From NCBI GenBank assembly GCA_900109895.1, contig FOBR01000002.1, positions 62,001 to 126,000 of the forward strand: DNA of 64,000 bases, given 5' to 3'. The DNA comes from a bacterium A37T11 (lineage in GTDB: Bacteria > Bacteroidota > Bacteroidia > Sphingobacteriales > Sphingobacteriaceae). This document shows, one piece after another, positions 25,718 to 36,169 of this stretch; the stretch's first letter is position 1; each line of letters opens with the position of its first letter. A program made the translations under genes and the position numbers. The notes beneath the pieces are model-generated. The model was not told the origin of the DNA. It did no database searches and saw only the letters and a list, made by a program, of their open reading frames with translations.

Positions 25718-27265
25718 TTATTCGATTAACTGCAATTGATCTGATTCGATATCAGTAAGCGTTGACGTGGACGTCATCAGGTAAAATTCATATCCCCTTG
25801 GGGTTAACCAAGACCTGTCTGCACTATTAAATACTCCGCCCAGCTTAACAAATATTCCCTGGTCTGCCGGGTTTTGATGCGGAATAACATACATGTTCGT
25901 GCCTTGATAAAAGAAAGGCTGCCCATTCCCGGTGTCAGAATCCACCGGGCCGTAATGGTCACTTTCCGGAATGCGATAGCCGCGGCCATTCGCTTCATCC
26001 ACCATTGTTGTTTTACCTGTACCTCCAAAGAAAACCACGTCAACCGGTACTGAACTTTCGGTAATATTGGTGCCTGTGAAAATGGCAATGCCGCCTGCAT
26101 TCCCGCTGTTGGGAAGCAATCCTGCACTGGCATCACCTATGCCGTCGCCGGCAGTCGTGGTATAGGTAATTGTTCTTATCCACTTACCATTGGCTATATT
26201 CGTTGAATTAGGGCCATTTATTCGTTTATTATTGCCACCTACATAGAAGAATTCACCTTTACTGACGATGCCGGTGTTTAAATTAAATTTGTAAGTACGT
26301 CCTCCGCCAGTGGCCCAACCCGCGCCCGGAGCGGCCCCGGCATTGGGCGCAGCGGTACCGGCATTGGTACACGTAATCACTGAAAAAGGCGTTTCTTCAA
26401 AATTGATATCCGTAGTGGCCATAAATTGAAAATATTCATAATTGCCATCAGCACCCTTGGCATCATTGACAAAGCCCGTAATTATCACAGGGGTCTTGCC
26501 AAGATTAGAAGGATCAGAAGGGTCGCTGGTATCGACAAGGTCTTCAAAACGGCGGGGCCAGATGTGAATCACGGTATCTGAGCTAGCCGAATAGCCAACC
26601 CGCACAATACCTGTCACCGTCAAATTGGCCGGAAGCTTTTCAGTTGCATAAGTAGCCGCTTGTTCTGTATGCACGATTACGCTGTCGGCGCCGCTTATCA
26701 ATATTTTCTCACCGGCATAAACCTCGTCAGCTTCGGGTGTCGGCCTTATCGTTCCGCCGGTTAAGGTTACCAGTGTGCTCTCATATTGATCAGCCAACGT
26801 ATTAAGCGTATACGCGGTAACCGTTTGGATATGGATATTATTGCCGGCAGACAATTTTTGCACCGATCCATCAGTCAGTCCATTTACGGTCAGCACGCCA
26901 TTTTCCTTAGTTAATATGCTGCCTTCCAGATTTATTAATAAAGAGTCTCCCGGGGCAAATGTGCCTGCCACATCTCCGAGATTGCAGGAAATACCTCTTA
27001 GTCGCTGGCGTTTATATTGCTGTAAAATTACGGTTCCTGCCGGGGCGTTGCCGTTTAAATGATCGGAGATGACAATACCCGTGATCTGATAGGCACCCAT
27101 CAAATGATCAGATGTCAGGGGCAGCTCCGATCCTTTATATAAGGCGCGTAGGTTTTCAATACTTATCGTCGGGCTAAGTGTCCCTTCCGCAAAATCATGC
27201 TCTTTGCATGCAGACCAAAGAGCCAATTGTGTAAGCGCTGCTAAATATAAAAATATCTTATTCAT
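25718..27265 (-). CDS. DUF5689 surface lipoprotein
   Basis: A 515-residue lipoprotein with signal ending ALWSACKEH (Cys20). Residues about 30-250 resemble DUF5689, an OB-like domain seen in lipoproteins beside SusCD pairs (YQITGIVISDHLNG, GDSLLINLEGS). The C-terminal half is rich in beta strands and Gly/Asn and reads like a lamin-tail or carbohydrate-binding-like fold. Its place after susD suggests a surface accessory that binds the substrate of the SusCD complex. It starts 27 bases after the susD stop. Function is inferred from position only. Confidence 0.8.
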   Translation of the reverse strand: MNKIFLYLAALTQLALWSACKEHDFAEGTLSPTISIENLRALYKGSELPLTSDHLMGAYQITGIVISDHLNGNAPAGTVILQQYKRQRLRGISCNLGDVAGTFAPGDSLLINLEGSILTKENGVLTVNGLTDGSVQKLSAGNNIHIQTVTAYTLNTLADQYESTLVTLTGGTIRPTPEADEVYAGEKILISGADSVIVHTEQAATYATEKLPANLTVTGIVRVGYSASSDTVIHIWPRRFEDLVDTSDPSDPSNLGKTPVIITGFVNDAKGADGNYEYFQFMATTDINFEETPFSVITCTNAGTAAPNAGAAPGAGWATGGGRTYKFNLNTGIVSKGEFFYVGGNNKRINGPNSTNIANGKWIRTITYTTTAGDGIGDASAGLLPNSGNAGGIAIFTGTNITESSVPVDVVFFGGTGKTTMVDEANGRGYRIPESDHYGPVDSDTGNGQPFFYQGTNMYVIPHQNPADQGIFVKLGGVFNSADRSWLTPRGYEFYLMTSTSTLTDIESDQLQLIE

Positions 27266-27292
27266 TGTCGTATATGCTTAGCATTATTTAAT

Positions 27293-28738
27293 TTAAGGTT
27301 TTTGCCACCAAACCTGTGTGCTAATGTTATCCGGACCCTGGCGTTCAACAGCAGCCTCATAGTTTGCACCGTTAGATGACTGAAGATACACCGGATAGTT
27401 CAACCTCGCCGGCATGATGCCAGCATTTTCCAGCCCACCACCTTTTGGCAAAACTGGGTGTCCTGTGCGTCGGTATTCAAACCAGCTTTCCAAATCGGTA
27501 AAAAATAGAGAATAATACTTTTGCAAGTAAATTTTTTCCATTTTGTTTTCCAAATCTGCGTCATCATCCCACTTAACAAGATCGTTATTCAGGTAATTGT
27601 CTGGCACCAGAAAACCCCACTGTGTGATAGCATTCGTAGTTCCGGTTTCATAATATTCCTGTGCTGTTTTATTGGAGATCCATCCTTTAATGGCCGCTTC
27701 GGCGAGAACAAACTGTAATTCTGAATAATTCATGATATTGCCGAGCAATGGTTCAGTCATTAAGGCCGTAGGGAACGCTGATTTTGCATCAGGCGCTTGC
27801 CCTACCGGATAGCCGCTGGGAACCCCCGCATATTCTCCATCAACAAGTGTAGCCCATTTTGCCACTCGTGGATCACTCCATTCGTTCAAATGATCCACAA
27901 AAAAGTTGACCAACTTTGGTGTGTACCAATCGGCATCACGCCACGTAGCAAAAGGAGACACATAGGGCGAAACGCCCGTCCACCTTAAAATGGCCGAATC
28001 ATCATTTCCTGTCATTATGGGATAATTTGCGGTTCCCATTTCTACTATTTCCTTGATTTTATCCGGTGCTTTCATTTCCGGCTTAGCAGAAACACGGAGC
28101 AATAACCGTAAATACAGAGAATTACCAAATTTGCGCCATTTTGTAGCTGAACCATTAAAAAGCGGATCACTCGAACCTTGTATATTTACTCCTGATTTAA
28201 GTAGTTCATTGGCCTGGTCCAATTTAGCAAAGAGGTCAGTATAGATATCCTTTTGCAAATCAAAATTTGGCTGTAGGACGTACTCTTTAGCCTTTAATGC
28301 ATTGAAATAAGGAATGTCGCCATAGGTGTCTGTGAGCATTGAAAATACCCATGCCTGGCAAATTAACGAAACGGCCATATACGAATTGTTATTTAATTCT
28401 TCCGCACTTGTGTAAATATCTTTGAAATTTGCCAATTGAACATACCAATTATTCCACAGATAGTCCGCTTCAGCAGCCCGAATTTCATAACGGAAAATTT
28501 TCCCATCACCATCTCCCATATTCACTGTAGTCTGCATTAATTCATTCGTAATCCGTTGGCTGCGGCTCATATTATATCCAACAGTCTGGGTAAGGGCAGG
28601 TGCCAGTAAGGCCTGGGGCAAAACTTTTGAAGTGGTGTTTGGATTGGTATTGATTTCTTTGAAATCTTTGGTACATGATATCATTGCTAAATGTGTACCT
28701 ATAATCGCGGCATATTTTATAATGGATCTTGATTTCAT
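27293..28738 (-). CDS. SusD/RagB family outer membrane lipoprotein
   Basis: This is the surface lid and substrate-binding partner of the TonB-dependent transporter encoded just upstream. The lipoprotein signal ends in MISCTKDF (Cys22). The fold-typical tetratricopeptide-like helices follow, with blocks such as INTNPNTTSKV, GDIPYFNALK and PNFDLQKDIY of the SusD-like group 2. It is 481 residues, a full-length member. It starts 10 bases after susC, so both are made from one message. Confidence 0.95.
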   Translation of the reverse strand: MKSRSIIKYAAIIGTHLAMISCTKDFKEINTNPNTTSKVLPQALLAPALTQTVGYNMSRSQRITNELMQTTVNMGDGDGKIFRYEIRAAEADYLWNNWYVQLANFKDIYTSAEELNNNSYMAVSLICQAWVFSMLTDTYGDIPYFNALKAKEYVLQPNFDLQKDIYTDLFAKLDQANELLKSGVNIQGSSDPLFNGSATKWRKFGNSLYLRLLLRVSAKPEMKAPDKIKEIVEMGTANYPIMTGNDDSAILRWTGVSPYVSPFATWRDADWYTPKLVNFFVDHLNEWSDPRVAKWATLVDGEYAGVPSGYPVGQAPDAKSAFPTALMTEPLLGNIMNYSELQFVLAEAAIKGWISNKTAQEYYETGTTNAITQWGFLVPDNYLNNDLVKWDDDADLENKMEKIYLQKYYSLFFTDLESWFEYRRTGHPVLPKGGGLENAGIMPARLNYPVYLQSSNGANYEAAVERQGPDNISTQVWWQKP

Positions 28739-28748
28739 AACTAACTAA

Positions 28749-31700
28749 TTAAAAGCCTACAATTAAGTTTATGCCCACAGTCCTTGTCGAAGGAAACTGA
28801 CCCAGCTCAAACCCCTTATTAATATCCCCGTCACCTAATGTGCCAAATTCCGGATCAAACACGGGCCATTTTGTCCAGATAAACAGATCGCGTCCATATA
28901 TTCCAATAGTAGCCATCTGCAAACCTAATCTGTTGACTAGTGTTTTGCTTAATGTATAATCCAATCGTGCCTCGCGCAATTTTAAGAAATCAGTGGAATA
29001 GGTAGATCCCTCTACATTGTCCTTTCCGTAATGTAATGTATAATACGTCCATGGATCCTCGGCTATTACTGTATTTGGAACATATGAACCATCGGCGTGT
29101 TTCATTACCCCGTTTCCTATAATGCCGTTATATCTTCCTGGAAGGGTATTTTTGGTTTTTCCTTGTTCGGCCAAATTGGCTGCTGTTAACGAATATGCTA
29201 CAGCGCCATATTGAGCATCTACCATAAAGCTACAAGTCCATTGTTTATATCTAAATTCATTCCTAAGGCTGCCCTTCCATTTGGGATTGGTATTTCCTAT
29301 ATATTTCATATCTTCGGATATAACGGGGTAACCATTTTCATACACAATTTCCCCGTCAGGGGAGCGCTGATATCCTCTGCCATATAGATCTCCCATACTT
29401 CCACCAATATAGGCTATGATGGAGCCCCGACTGCCCGGGCCTAGTTGCAGGGTCATATCTTTCAGGGTATCGGTTAATTCCAAAACTTCATTTTTATTGG
29501 CCGTAAACGTAGCGTCTATAGTCCAGCTGAAACCCTGCCCCTTTTTTATTGGAGATGCGTTGGCTTCGATTTCTATTCCACGGTTTCTTACTAAACCAGC
29601 ATTAACTATAGCCTGGTTGACTCCGGAGGAGCGGTCTGTCACAGCTCGCAATATTTGATCCTTCGTGTTACTTGTATAAAGTGTTAAATTGAATCCTAAT
29701 CTTTCTTTAAGGAATTTGAGATCTGAGCCTATTTCATAACTGGTTGTAAAAAGTGGTTTTAAATTTGGATTTGCTAGTACGGTGGGATTAGACTGCCCAC
29801 CTGGAAAAGTGGGTTCTTTATTGTAGGTATATGAGGTTGCATAGGCATTTGATTGGCCACTGCCTACGCCCGATATTGACCCGCGGAGCTTAGCATACGA
29901 TATGAAAGATGGCAAAATGAAGATATCAGAAATAATGGCACTGGCATTCACAGAAGGATAGAAAAATGAAACATTACTAGTTGAAGTTGGGGTAGCCAAT
30001 ACGCTGTTCCAATCATTTCGAGCTGAAAAGTCTATAAAATACTTATCCTGATAACTTGCAGTAATCAGGCCGTAAAAACTATTTATTACATAGGTACTTT
30101 TGTAAGGTTCTGAAATGACAATTCCTGCCGCATTTGCCATTTTATAAAGTCCTGGATATAACAGGGAATCGGCACTGTTTGACTCACGGTTATAAGAGTT
30201 GCTTAGGTGGCTTCCCCCTACAGATACTGATATTTTAATCTCTTGATTTAAATCTTTATTATACCGCAGTAAGAAATCGCTATTAATTTCCTGTGAAAAG
30301 ATACTTTGTTCTCGATACATACCTTTATTATACTTTTCTGTGTCAAAAGGCCTCTGCTGCGATCGTCTCTCATAGCTAAAATCCATTGATGTCCGGACCA
30401 TCAAGCTAAATTCCTTATTGAAATCGTATGTCGCCTGAATGTTGCCGGTCAATCCGTTTCTATTCTGTTTGTTCAGCATTTCATAGGCAATGAGATAAGG
30501 ATTGTCCGGATAACTGCTAAATGGATAGCTTTGTTTCAGATTTTCCTGCCCAGGCAACCAATATTCATCCAGCCAATGGAGGTCGCCATTTGGCACCCAA
30601 AAAATATTCCAATACATAAATGATTGGTTATTATAGCCTGAGTTTGGTAAATTATCACTGCTTCTGTTGTTATAATTTACTTTCGTACTAATGGTTAATT
30701 TATCAGTCGCTTTTTGACTTGCAGATAAAGCCACGTTTGTTCTTTCATATCCCGTGTTTGGTACTATCCAGCTATTTTGCACATTGGTGGCTGAAAAGCG
30801 AATAGATGTTTTATCAGATCCACCATCCAGAGTCACACTGTTGGTAAATGTTTTACCGGGATCGAAAAAATCTTTTCGTGCATCCGGATATGCAACCCAT
30901 GGTGTTCTGCTAGTACCGCCGGTATGGGTAATTGGATCATATTGATAGAAAGATTGTCCATCAAATTTTGGTCCCCAGGCAGAACTGGTACTCCGTGTAC
31001 TTGTTCCATCGGCGGTGGCACCAAAGGAATAATATGTTTCGCCTTCGGAGCCTTGTCCATATTCGTATTGATAATCTGGCCAACGGGAGATGCTTTCATA
31101 CGCAGTATTAGAATTGACGGTTATACCAATTCCTTTTTTTATACTTCCTGATTTTGTGGTGATAATAATTGCCCCGTTTGCACCTCGCTGCCCGTATAAG
31201 GCAGCTGCTCCAGGACCTTTCAATACGGAGACACTGGCAATATCTTCTGGATTTATATCGTTAAGTCCAGTGCCGAAATCCACAGGAGAGTCCTCAGAAA
31301 GATAAGCTCCACTACCGTTTCCGGTAGTTCTACCACTCCCATGGTTGATCACCACCCCGTCTACCACAATTAACGCATCATTTTCGCCGGTAAGATTATT
31401 CTCACCACGCAAAATGATTTTATTGGAACCCGATGGTCCGCCATTTGAACGTACCACATTTAATCCGGCTACTTTTCCAGACAAAGCATCGGTCCAATTA
31501 TTGGACAATGCCTCTGTCAATTGTTCGCCCTTTATTTGCGTTGAAGAATAGCCAAGCCCTTTCTCTTCGCGTTTAATACCCAATGCTGTTACCACCACTT
31601 CGTCCAGGTCAGTACTCTCATTTTGCAGCACGACCTGCAGGTTGGTTTCTGCCTTTTCAACACGCATGGAGTAAGTCTTAAATCCAAGCAAGGAAAAGCG

Positions 31701-31979
31701 TATATTAACACCTATCGGGGCTGTTAATGAAAATCTGCCTTCGCGGTCAGAACTCCCGGCGGATTTGTCGTTTAAAAACACTGTAACTGCCGGCAGTGGG
31801 CTTTTATCATCAGCGGACGTAACAATTCCTTTAATCGTAACATTTTGTTGGGAGCTGCTCGTTTCTTGCGAATAGGCCAACCCTATGCCCAAGCAGGAAA
31901 TAAGCAAGTGGCATAAGAACGTGAATGCCATCAGGCGCACGAAGTTTCCTGATATTTTTGTTTGGATAGTTGCTTTCAT
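28749..31979 (-). CDS. SusC/RagA family TonB-dependent outer membrane transporter
   Basis: This is a large outer membrane importer driven by TonB. From the start at 31979 it has 1076 residues: a signal peptide (about 1-37), a carboxypeptidase-regulatory-like domain (about 45-120), the SusC linker motif DLDEVVVTALGIKREEK, a plug domain (about 135-250, with GPGAAALYGQRGANGAI) and a beta barrel ending in Phe. An earlier ATG at 32006 would put nine extra residues before the signal and is unlikely. There is no promoter box in the 63 bases after glpF, so it is probably transcribed with the glp genes. The substrate is predicted to be a glycerol-containing compound rather than a polysaccharide. Confidence 0.95.
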   Translation of the reverse strand: MKATIQTKISGNFVRLMAFTFLCHLLISCLGIGLAYSQETSSSQQNVTIKGIVTSADDKSPLPAVTVFLNDKSAGSSDREGRFSLTAPIGVNIRFSLLGFKTYSMRVEKAETNLQVVLQNESTDLDEVVVTALGIKREEKGLGYSSTQIKGEQLTEALSNNWTDALSGKVAGLNVVRSNGGPSGSNKIILRGENNLTGENDALIVVDGVVINHGSGRTTGNGSGAYLSEDSPVDFGTGLNDINPEDIASVSVLKGPGAAALYGQRGANGAIIITTKSGSIKKGIGITVNSNTAYESISRWPDYQYEYGQGSEGETYYSFGATADGTSTRSTSSAWGPKFDGQSFYQYDPITHTGGTSRTPWVAYPDARKDFFDPGKTFTNSVTLDGGSDKTSIRFSATNVQNSWIVPNTGYERTNVALSASQKATDKLTISTKVNYNNRSSDNLPNSGYNNQSFMYWNIFWVPNGDLHWLDEYWLPGQENLKQSYPFSSYPDNPYLIAYEMLNKQNRNGLTGNIQATYDFNKEFSLMVRTSMDFSYERRSQQRPFDTEKYNKGMYREQSIFSQEINSDFLLRYNKDLNQEIKISVSVGGSHLSNSYNRESNSADSLLYPGLYKMANAAGIVISEPYKSTYVINSFYGLITASYQDKYFIDFSARNDWNSVLATPTSTSNVSFFYPSVNASAIISDIFILPSFISYAKLRGSISGVGSGQSNAYATSYTYNKEPTFPGGQSNPTVLANPNLKPLFTTSYEIGSDLKFLKERLGFNLTLYTSNTKDQILRAVTDRSSGVNQAIVNAGLVRNRGIEIEANASPIKKGQGFSWTIDATFTANKNEVLELTDTLKDMTLQLGPGSRGSIIAYIGGSMGDLYGRGYQRSPDGEIVYENGYPVISEDMKYIGNTNPKWKGSLRNEFRYKQWTCSFMVDAQYGAVAYSLTAANLAEQGKTKNTLPGRYNGIIGNGVMKHADGSYVPNTVIAEDPWTYYTLHYGKDNVEGSTYSTDFLKLREARLDYTLSKTLVNRLGLQMATIGIYGRDLFIWTKWPVFDPEFGTLGDGDINKGFELGQFPSTRTVGINLIVGF

Positions 31980-32042
31980 GCTGTTCAAATTGGATTTATA
32001 ATGCATTTAATTGAATAATAAATGTGCTTCCTAAGTTTTTTG

Positions 32043-32771
32043 TTAACTTAACCACACATGTAACATACAAGCCAGTGCTGCCCCCACTAATGGGCCAACT
32101 ACCGGTACCCAGGCGTACGAGCCGTTAAATCCGGCCTTATTCTTTATCGGTAATAGCGCATGTACGATGCGCGGACCCAAGTCGCGGGCCGGATTAATGG
32201 CATATCCGGTTGTACCACCTAATGAAAGGCCTATCACCCATACAACAAGTGCTACCGGCAAGGCGCCAACCGAGCCCAGACCAACCGGGGTTTTAGTGCC
32301 CGAAATCTCCGCATCTTTAAAATGGAACACCGCAAAAATCAGCACAAATGTTCCGATGATCTCACTGATTAGGTTGACCGGTAAATTCCGGATAGCGGGA
32401 GAGGTGCAAAACACGGCTTGTTTAGTGCCAGCATCTTCTGTTTGCCTGAAATGATCCTGATACATGACCCATACCAGGAAAGCCCCGAGCATGGCACCAA
32501 TAAACTGGCCCAATATATACATTGCAGCTGCTTGCCAAGCGAGTGCTCCGGTTATGGCCATGGCCAGCGTGACCGCGGGATTAAGGTGTGCACCGCTATA
32601 AGGACCGGCAATCACCACCGCCGTGAAGACAGCCAAGGCCCAACCTGTCGTGATCACGATCCAGCCACTATTGTGGCCAATGGTGTTTTTTAAGATCACA
32701 TTGGCAACGACGCCGCCACCTAATAGGATAAGGATCAAGGTACCGATAATTTCTGCTACAAAAGGTGTCAT
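32043..32771 (-). CDS. glpF: Glycerol facilitator (aquaglyceroporin)
   Basis: This is an inner membrane channel for passive glycerol entry. Both pore motifs are present: AHLNPAVTLAM and YAINPARDLGPR. The Asp after the second NPA box is the mark of glycerol-conducting members. About six hydrophobic segments and 242 residues fit the MIP family. It lies 40 bases after glpK in the same direction. Confidence 0.95.
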   Translation of the reverse strand: MTPFVAEIIGTLILILLGGGVVANVILKNTIGHNSGWIVITTGWALAVFTAVVIAGPYSGAHLNPAVTLAMAITGALAWQAAAMYILGQFIGAMLGAFLVWVMYQDHFRQTEDAGTKQAVFCTSPAIRNLPVNLISEIIGTFVLIFAVFHFKDAEISGTKTPVGLGSVGALPVALVVWVIGLSLGGTTGYAINPARDLGPRIVHALLPIKNKAGFNGSYAWVPVVGPLVGAALACMLHVWLS

Positions 32772-32811
32772 AAACTAAGTTGTTATCTTTGGTTATATTT
32801 GTTATATTTCT

Positions 32812-34335
32812 CTAACCTTCATCTGTTTCCTGTTCTTGAAGAGTCGCCCAGGCTTTTGCTGTTTTTACTGCCCGATGCCATTGGTTTAGTTGTTTGGAAA
32901 CTTCCGCTTCTTTGTCAGGGCCAAATGTCCTATTCACGGACCACTGCTGACTGATCTCATTCACATCTGACCAAAATCCTATAGCCAGTCCGGCCAGGTA
33001 AGCAGCCCCGATGGCAGTAGTTTCTGTAATTTCCGGGCGTACTACCTCCGCCTGCAGCATATCGGCCTGAAATTGCATCAGCAGATCGTTTGCTGTGGCA
33101 CCTCCATCAACCCGTAGCTGCCTGATCGGCGTGCCGGCATCCGCTTCCATCGCCTTCAGAATATCGACGGTCTGAAAAGCGATACTTTCTAATGCGGCGC
33201 GGGCAATATGCGCTGCCGAGCTGCCCCTGGTTAAACCGACAATGGTACCTCTGGCATATGAGTTCCAATGGGGCGCACCCAAACCCGCAAAAGCCGGAAC
33301 CAGGTATACCCCCGCACTGTCTTGCACCTTCGCCGCTAGCGTTTCTACTTCAGCAGATGTCCGGATAATACCCAATTCATCACGGAGCCATTGTACAACG
33401 GCTCCGGCAATAAAAATACTTCCTTCCAATGCATAATGAACCTGATCCTTAATTTTCCAGGCAACGGTGGTAACCAGGTTATTTTTGGAAAGAATGGGTT
33501 TCTCTCCTATATTCATCAACATAAAACATCCGGTTCCGTACGTGTTCTTGACCATGCCCGGACTGGTGCATAATTGTCCAAAAAGTGCCGCGTGCTGGTC
33601 GCCGGCAATTCCGGTTATCGGAATACGTGCCGCAAGGATATTTCCAGCAGTTACCGCATACTCCTCGCTGCACGACTTTACCTCCGGCAGCATAGAAACA
33701 GGGATGTGAAATAAATCCAGCAGTTCCTTATCCCATACCAAATCGTATATATTAAACAACAACGTACGCGATGCATTCGTTACGTCTGTTACATGGGTTT
33801 GTCCGTTTGTTAAATTCCAAATCAGCCAACTGTCAACAGTTCCGAAGGCAAGTTCACCCCGTTCGGCCTGCATCCTTGCGCCTTCCACATGATCCAGTAT
33901 CCAACTAATTTTCGTTGCTGAAAAATAAGAATCGATGGGTAACCCGGTTTTTCCGCGTATCATCTCCTCATATCCGTCATGTTTCAACTGATTACAGAAA
34001 TCAGCTGTTCGTCTGTCTTGCCATACGATTGCCGCATGAATGGGCAACCCCGTCTTACGATCCCAAACCACTGTAGTTTCCCGTTGATTCGTAATGCCAA
34101 TCGCAGCGATATCTGAAGACCTCAGACCCGCTTTGGCTACGACCTCCGTTGCCACCGCTAGTTGCGTAGACCATATTTCCTTGGCATCATGTTCTACCCA
34201 TCCAAGTTTTGGATAATATTGTGTAAATTCTTTTTGGGCAATGGCCACCATCTGCCCGGCCTTGTTAAAGATGATAGCCCTGGAACTGGTAGTCCCCTGA
34301 TCAAGAGCCAAAATATAGGTTGTAGTCGTCATCAT
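32812..34335 (-). CDS. glpK: Glycerol kinase
   Basis: This enzyme phosphorylates glycerol to sn-glycerol 3-phosphate in the cytoplasm. The FGGY signatures are visible: [15 protein letters not shown] at the N-terminus, [26 protein letters not shown] in the middle and [19 protein letters not shown] towards the end. It has 507 residues, the family length. It starts 40 bases after the glpD stop and is followed 40 bases later by glpF. Confidence 0.97.
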   Translation of the reverse strand: MMTTTTYILALDQGTTSSRAIIFNKAGQMVAIAQKEFTQYYPKLGWVEHDAKEIWSTQLAVATEVVAKAGLRSSDIAAIGITNQRETTVVWDRKTGLPIHAAIVWQDRRTADFCNQLKHDGYEEMIRGKTGLPIDSYFSATKISWILDHVEGARMQAERGELAFGTVDSWLIWNLTNGQTHVTDVTNASRTLLFNIYDLVWDKELLDLFHIPVSMLPEVKSCSEEYAVTAGNILAARIPITGIAGDQHAALFGQLCTSPGMVKNTYGTGCFMLMNIGEKPILSKNNLVTTVAWKIKDQVHYALEGSIFIAGAVVQWLRDELGIIRTSAEVETLAAKVQDSAGVYLVPAFAGLGAPHWNSYARGTIVGLTRGSSAAHIARAALESIAFQTVDILKAMEADAGTPIRQLRVDGGATANDLLMQFQADMLQAEVVRPEITETTAIGAAYLAGLAIGFWSDVNEISQQWSVNRTFGPDKEAEVSKQLNQWHRAVKTAKAWATLQEQETDEG

Positions 34336-34375
34336 ATGATTGGTTTATATATTCCGGTTAAAAAAAGCAGCGGCA

Positions 34376-35968
34376 CTACACGCTGTTTGGTGTTAAATGA
34401 GCTAAATAGCCCTCCGCCTGCGTCATAAAGTCGCCAACTTGTTGCTGTATCCATACTTCATCCTTATGCATGCAGCCGGCCATTACCTTAGCCACGGGCA
34501 ATGCCATCTCCATGGCCTTTTGCGCGTCAAGGAACAATACGCGGATGCGACGGGCCAATACATCCTCCACCGTCCTGGCCATTTCTTTTTGAACTGCCCA
34601 AACTACTTCTGCGCCAATATAGTCCAATGCCGGGTGCAATTTCTGTTGCCATTCAGGATGCTCGGCTGCCAGTGCCTGTATAGCCGTAGCGTCACTGCCG
34701 TAAAAGGCCCAATGCCCAGGCTGCTTATCAAGGCTATATCCATGTATATGCAGCTGCTGGGAATAGCAATCGGCTGGGGGGATCAACCCAAGACTGATCG
34801 CTTTGTCAACTGTCTCCTCAGCCATCTTGCGGTAGGTGGTCCATTTTCCGCCCGTAATAGTGATTAGCGATGACGCACTGACAATCAATTTATGGTCGCG
34901 GGATATCTCTTTGGTGTTGGAAGGGTTTTTGTCAGGCGCAGCTAATGGTCTTAGCCCGGAAAAAATGCTCAGTATATCTGCCCTGGTTGGTTTCTTCTTT
35001 AAATAATTGCCAGCCGTGCTTAGAATGAAATCAATCTCACTTTGCAGCGCACGGGGCTCCAGGCTATGTTCTTCCAGTGGCGTGTCAGTAGTTCCAAGCA
35101 CGAGGTAGTCATGCCAGGGAACGCCGAACAGTACACGTCCATCGCTGGTCTTTGGGATCATCAGGGCCGTGGAATCTCCGAGGAAGGAACGCTTGATTAC
35201 AATATGCGTACCCTGGCTGGGCCGTACCAAAGGTCGGCGGCCTGGAGTGTCCATTTGGAGGATCTCATCCACAAAAACACCCGTCGCGTTGATAATGGTT
35301 TTTGCTTGCACTCGAATAGTTTCGCCACTTTCCATATCGTTAAACGTCACGCTATCCAGTTTGCCTGATGAATTTTTAGACAAAGCGGTTGCTTTACAAT
35401 AATTAAGTAGAACGGCCCCTTTTCCAGCGGCTGTTTGAGCCAAATTAATGGCAAGGCGGGCGTCATCAAACTGACCGTCAAAATATTCTACACCTCCTCT
35501 TAGCCCAGCAGTTTTTACACCCGGCATGAGCCTGGCCACTTCTTCTTTCCTGACAAAACGTGATTTGCCAATACGATATTTGCCCGCCAGCCAATCATAG
35601 ATCTTAAGGCCGATTAGGTATTTCAGTTTATCGAATAAGTTAAAGCAGGGAATAATAAACGATTGGGCATGCGCTAAGTGCGGCGCATTGCGAAAAATGA
35701 TGCCCCGTTCATGCAGGGCACTATATACCAATTTAATGTCACCTTGGGCAAGATAGCGCACACCACCATGTACCAATTTAGTACTTCTACTGGAGGTTCC
35801 TTTCGCAAAATCGGCCTGTTCAAGCAACAAGGTACGGTAGCCGCGGGCTGAAGCATCAACCGCAATACCCAAACCAGTCGCACCACCGCCGATAATCACG
35901 ACGTCCCATTCAATACTCATTTTTGCAAACTGCAGATTTGCTTCGCGATCTAACGAGGAAGAGCCCAT
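34376..35968 (-). CDS. glpD: Aerobic glycerol-3-phosphate dehydrogenase
   Basis: This FAD enzyme oxidises sn-glycerol 3-phosphate to dihydroxyacetone phosphate at the inner membrane and passes electrons to quinone. The dinucleotide fold VVIIGGGATGLGIAVDASARG is near the N-terminus, followed by TSSRSTKLVHGGVRYL and the C-terminal GGKWTTYRKMAEETVD. The start at 35968 gives 530 residues; ATG 36031 lies at the transcription start and cannot be used, and ATG 35920 would be a shorter alternative. It is the first gene of the glp-susCD series and has its own consensus promoter with repeats that probably bind the divergent GlpR. Confidence 0.96.
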   Translation of the reverse strand: MGSSSLDREANLQFAKMSIEWDVVIIGGGATGLGIAVDASARGYRTLLLEQADFAKGTSSRSTKLVHGGVRYLAQGDIKLVYSALHERGIIFRNAPHLAHAQSFIIPCFNLFDKLKYLIGLKIYDWLAGKYRIGKSRFVRKEEVARLMPGVKTAGLRGGVEYFDGQFDDARLAINLAQTAAGKGAVLLNYCKATALSKNSSGKLDSVTFNDMESGETIRVQAKTIINATGVFVDEILQMDTPGRRPLVRPSQGTHIVIKRSFLGDSTALMIPKTSDGRVLFGVPWHDYLVLGTTDTPLEEHSLEPRALQSEIDFILSTAGNYLKKKPTRADILSIFSGLRPLAAPDKNPSNTKEISRDHKLIVSASSLITITGGKWTTYRKMAEETVDKAISLGLIPPADCYSQQLHIHGYSLDKQPGHWAFYGSDATAIQALAAEHPEWQQKLHPALDYIGAEVVWAVQKEMARTVEDVLARRIRVLFLDAQKAMEMALPVAKVMAGCMHKDEVWIQQQVGDFMTQAEGYLAHLTPNSV

Positions 35969-35986
35969 AGTAGTCTTACATAAATT

Positions 35987-36076
35987 AAGTTTCAAATGAA
36001 ACTTATATTTTATTAAAAAATTAAAAAACAAAGGTAAACGAAATATAAATAATAAGCAAATGAAATTTAACGAAAC
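35987..36076. promoter_or_regulatory. Candidate GlpR operator repeats
   Basis: Four copies of WAAYGAAAY occur at 35994-36002, 36036-36044, 36058-36066 and 36068-36076. Their starts are 42, 22 and 10 bases apart, close to whole helical turns. The first forms half of a palindrome (35987-35994 with 35997-36004). They cover the glpD promoter: one overlaps -33, one sits beside -7 and one lies in the leader. E. coli GlpR half sites also contain AACGAAC-like sequence. Confidence 0.5.
36029..36060 (-). promoter_or_regulatory. glpD promoter
   Basis: The minus strand has TTTG (36060-36057), 20 bases, then TACCTTTG (36036-36029), a full match to the Bacteroidota promoter. Transcription should start near 36022, about 54 bases before the glpD start codon. 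Confidence 0.75.
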
Positions 36077-36109
36077 AAATCATTCAATTTAAAATTTAAA
36101 ATAAATGAG

Positions 36110-36139
36110 TTGGATTCTGTTAAAATGTATTTATCTTAG
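36110..36139 (+). promoter_or_regulatory. Candidate glpR promoter
   Basis: TTG at 36110-36112, 19 bases, then TATCTTAG at 36132-36139, which differs from the consensus at one position. Transcription would start near 36146, shortly before the regulator start at 36170. Confidence 0.45.
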
Positions 36140-36169
36140 TGCCATTAATCCTAAATTCAAAAATGGTCA

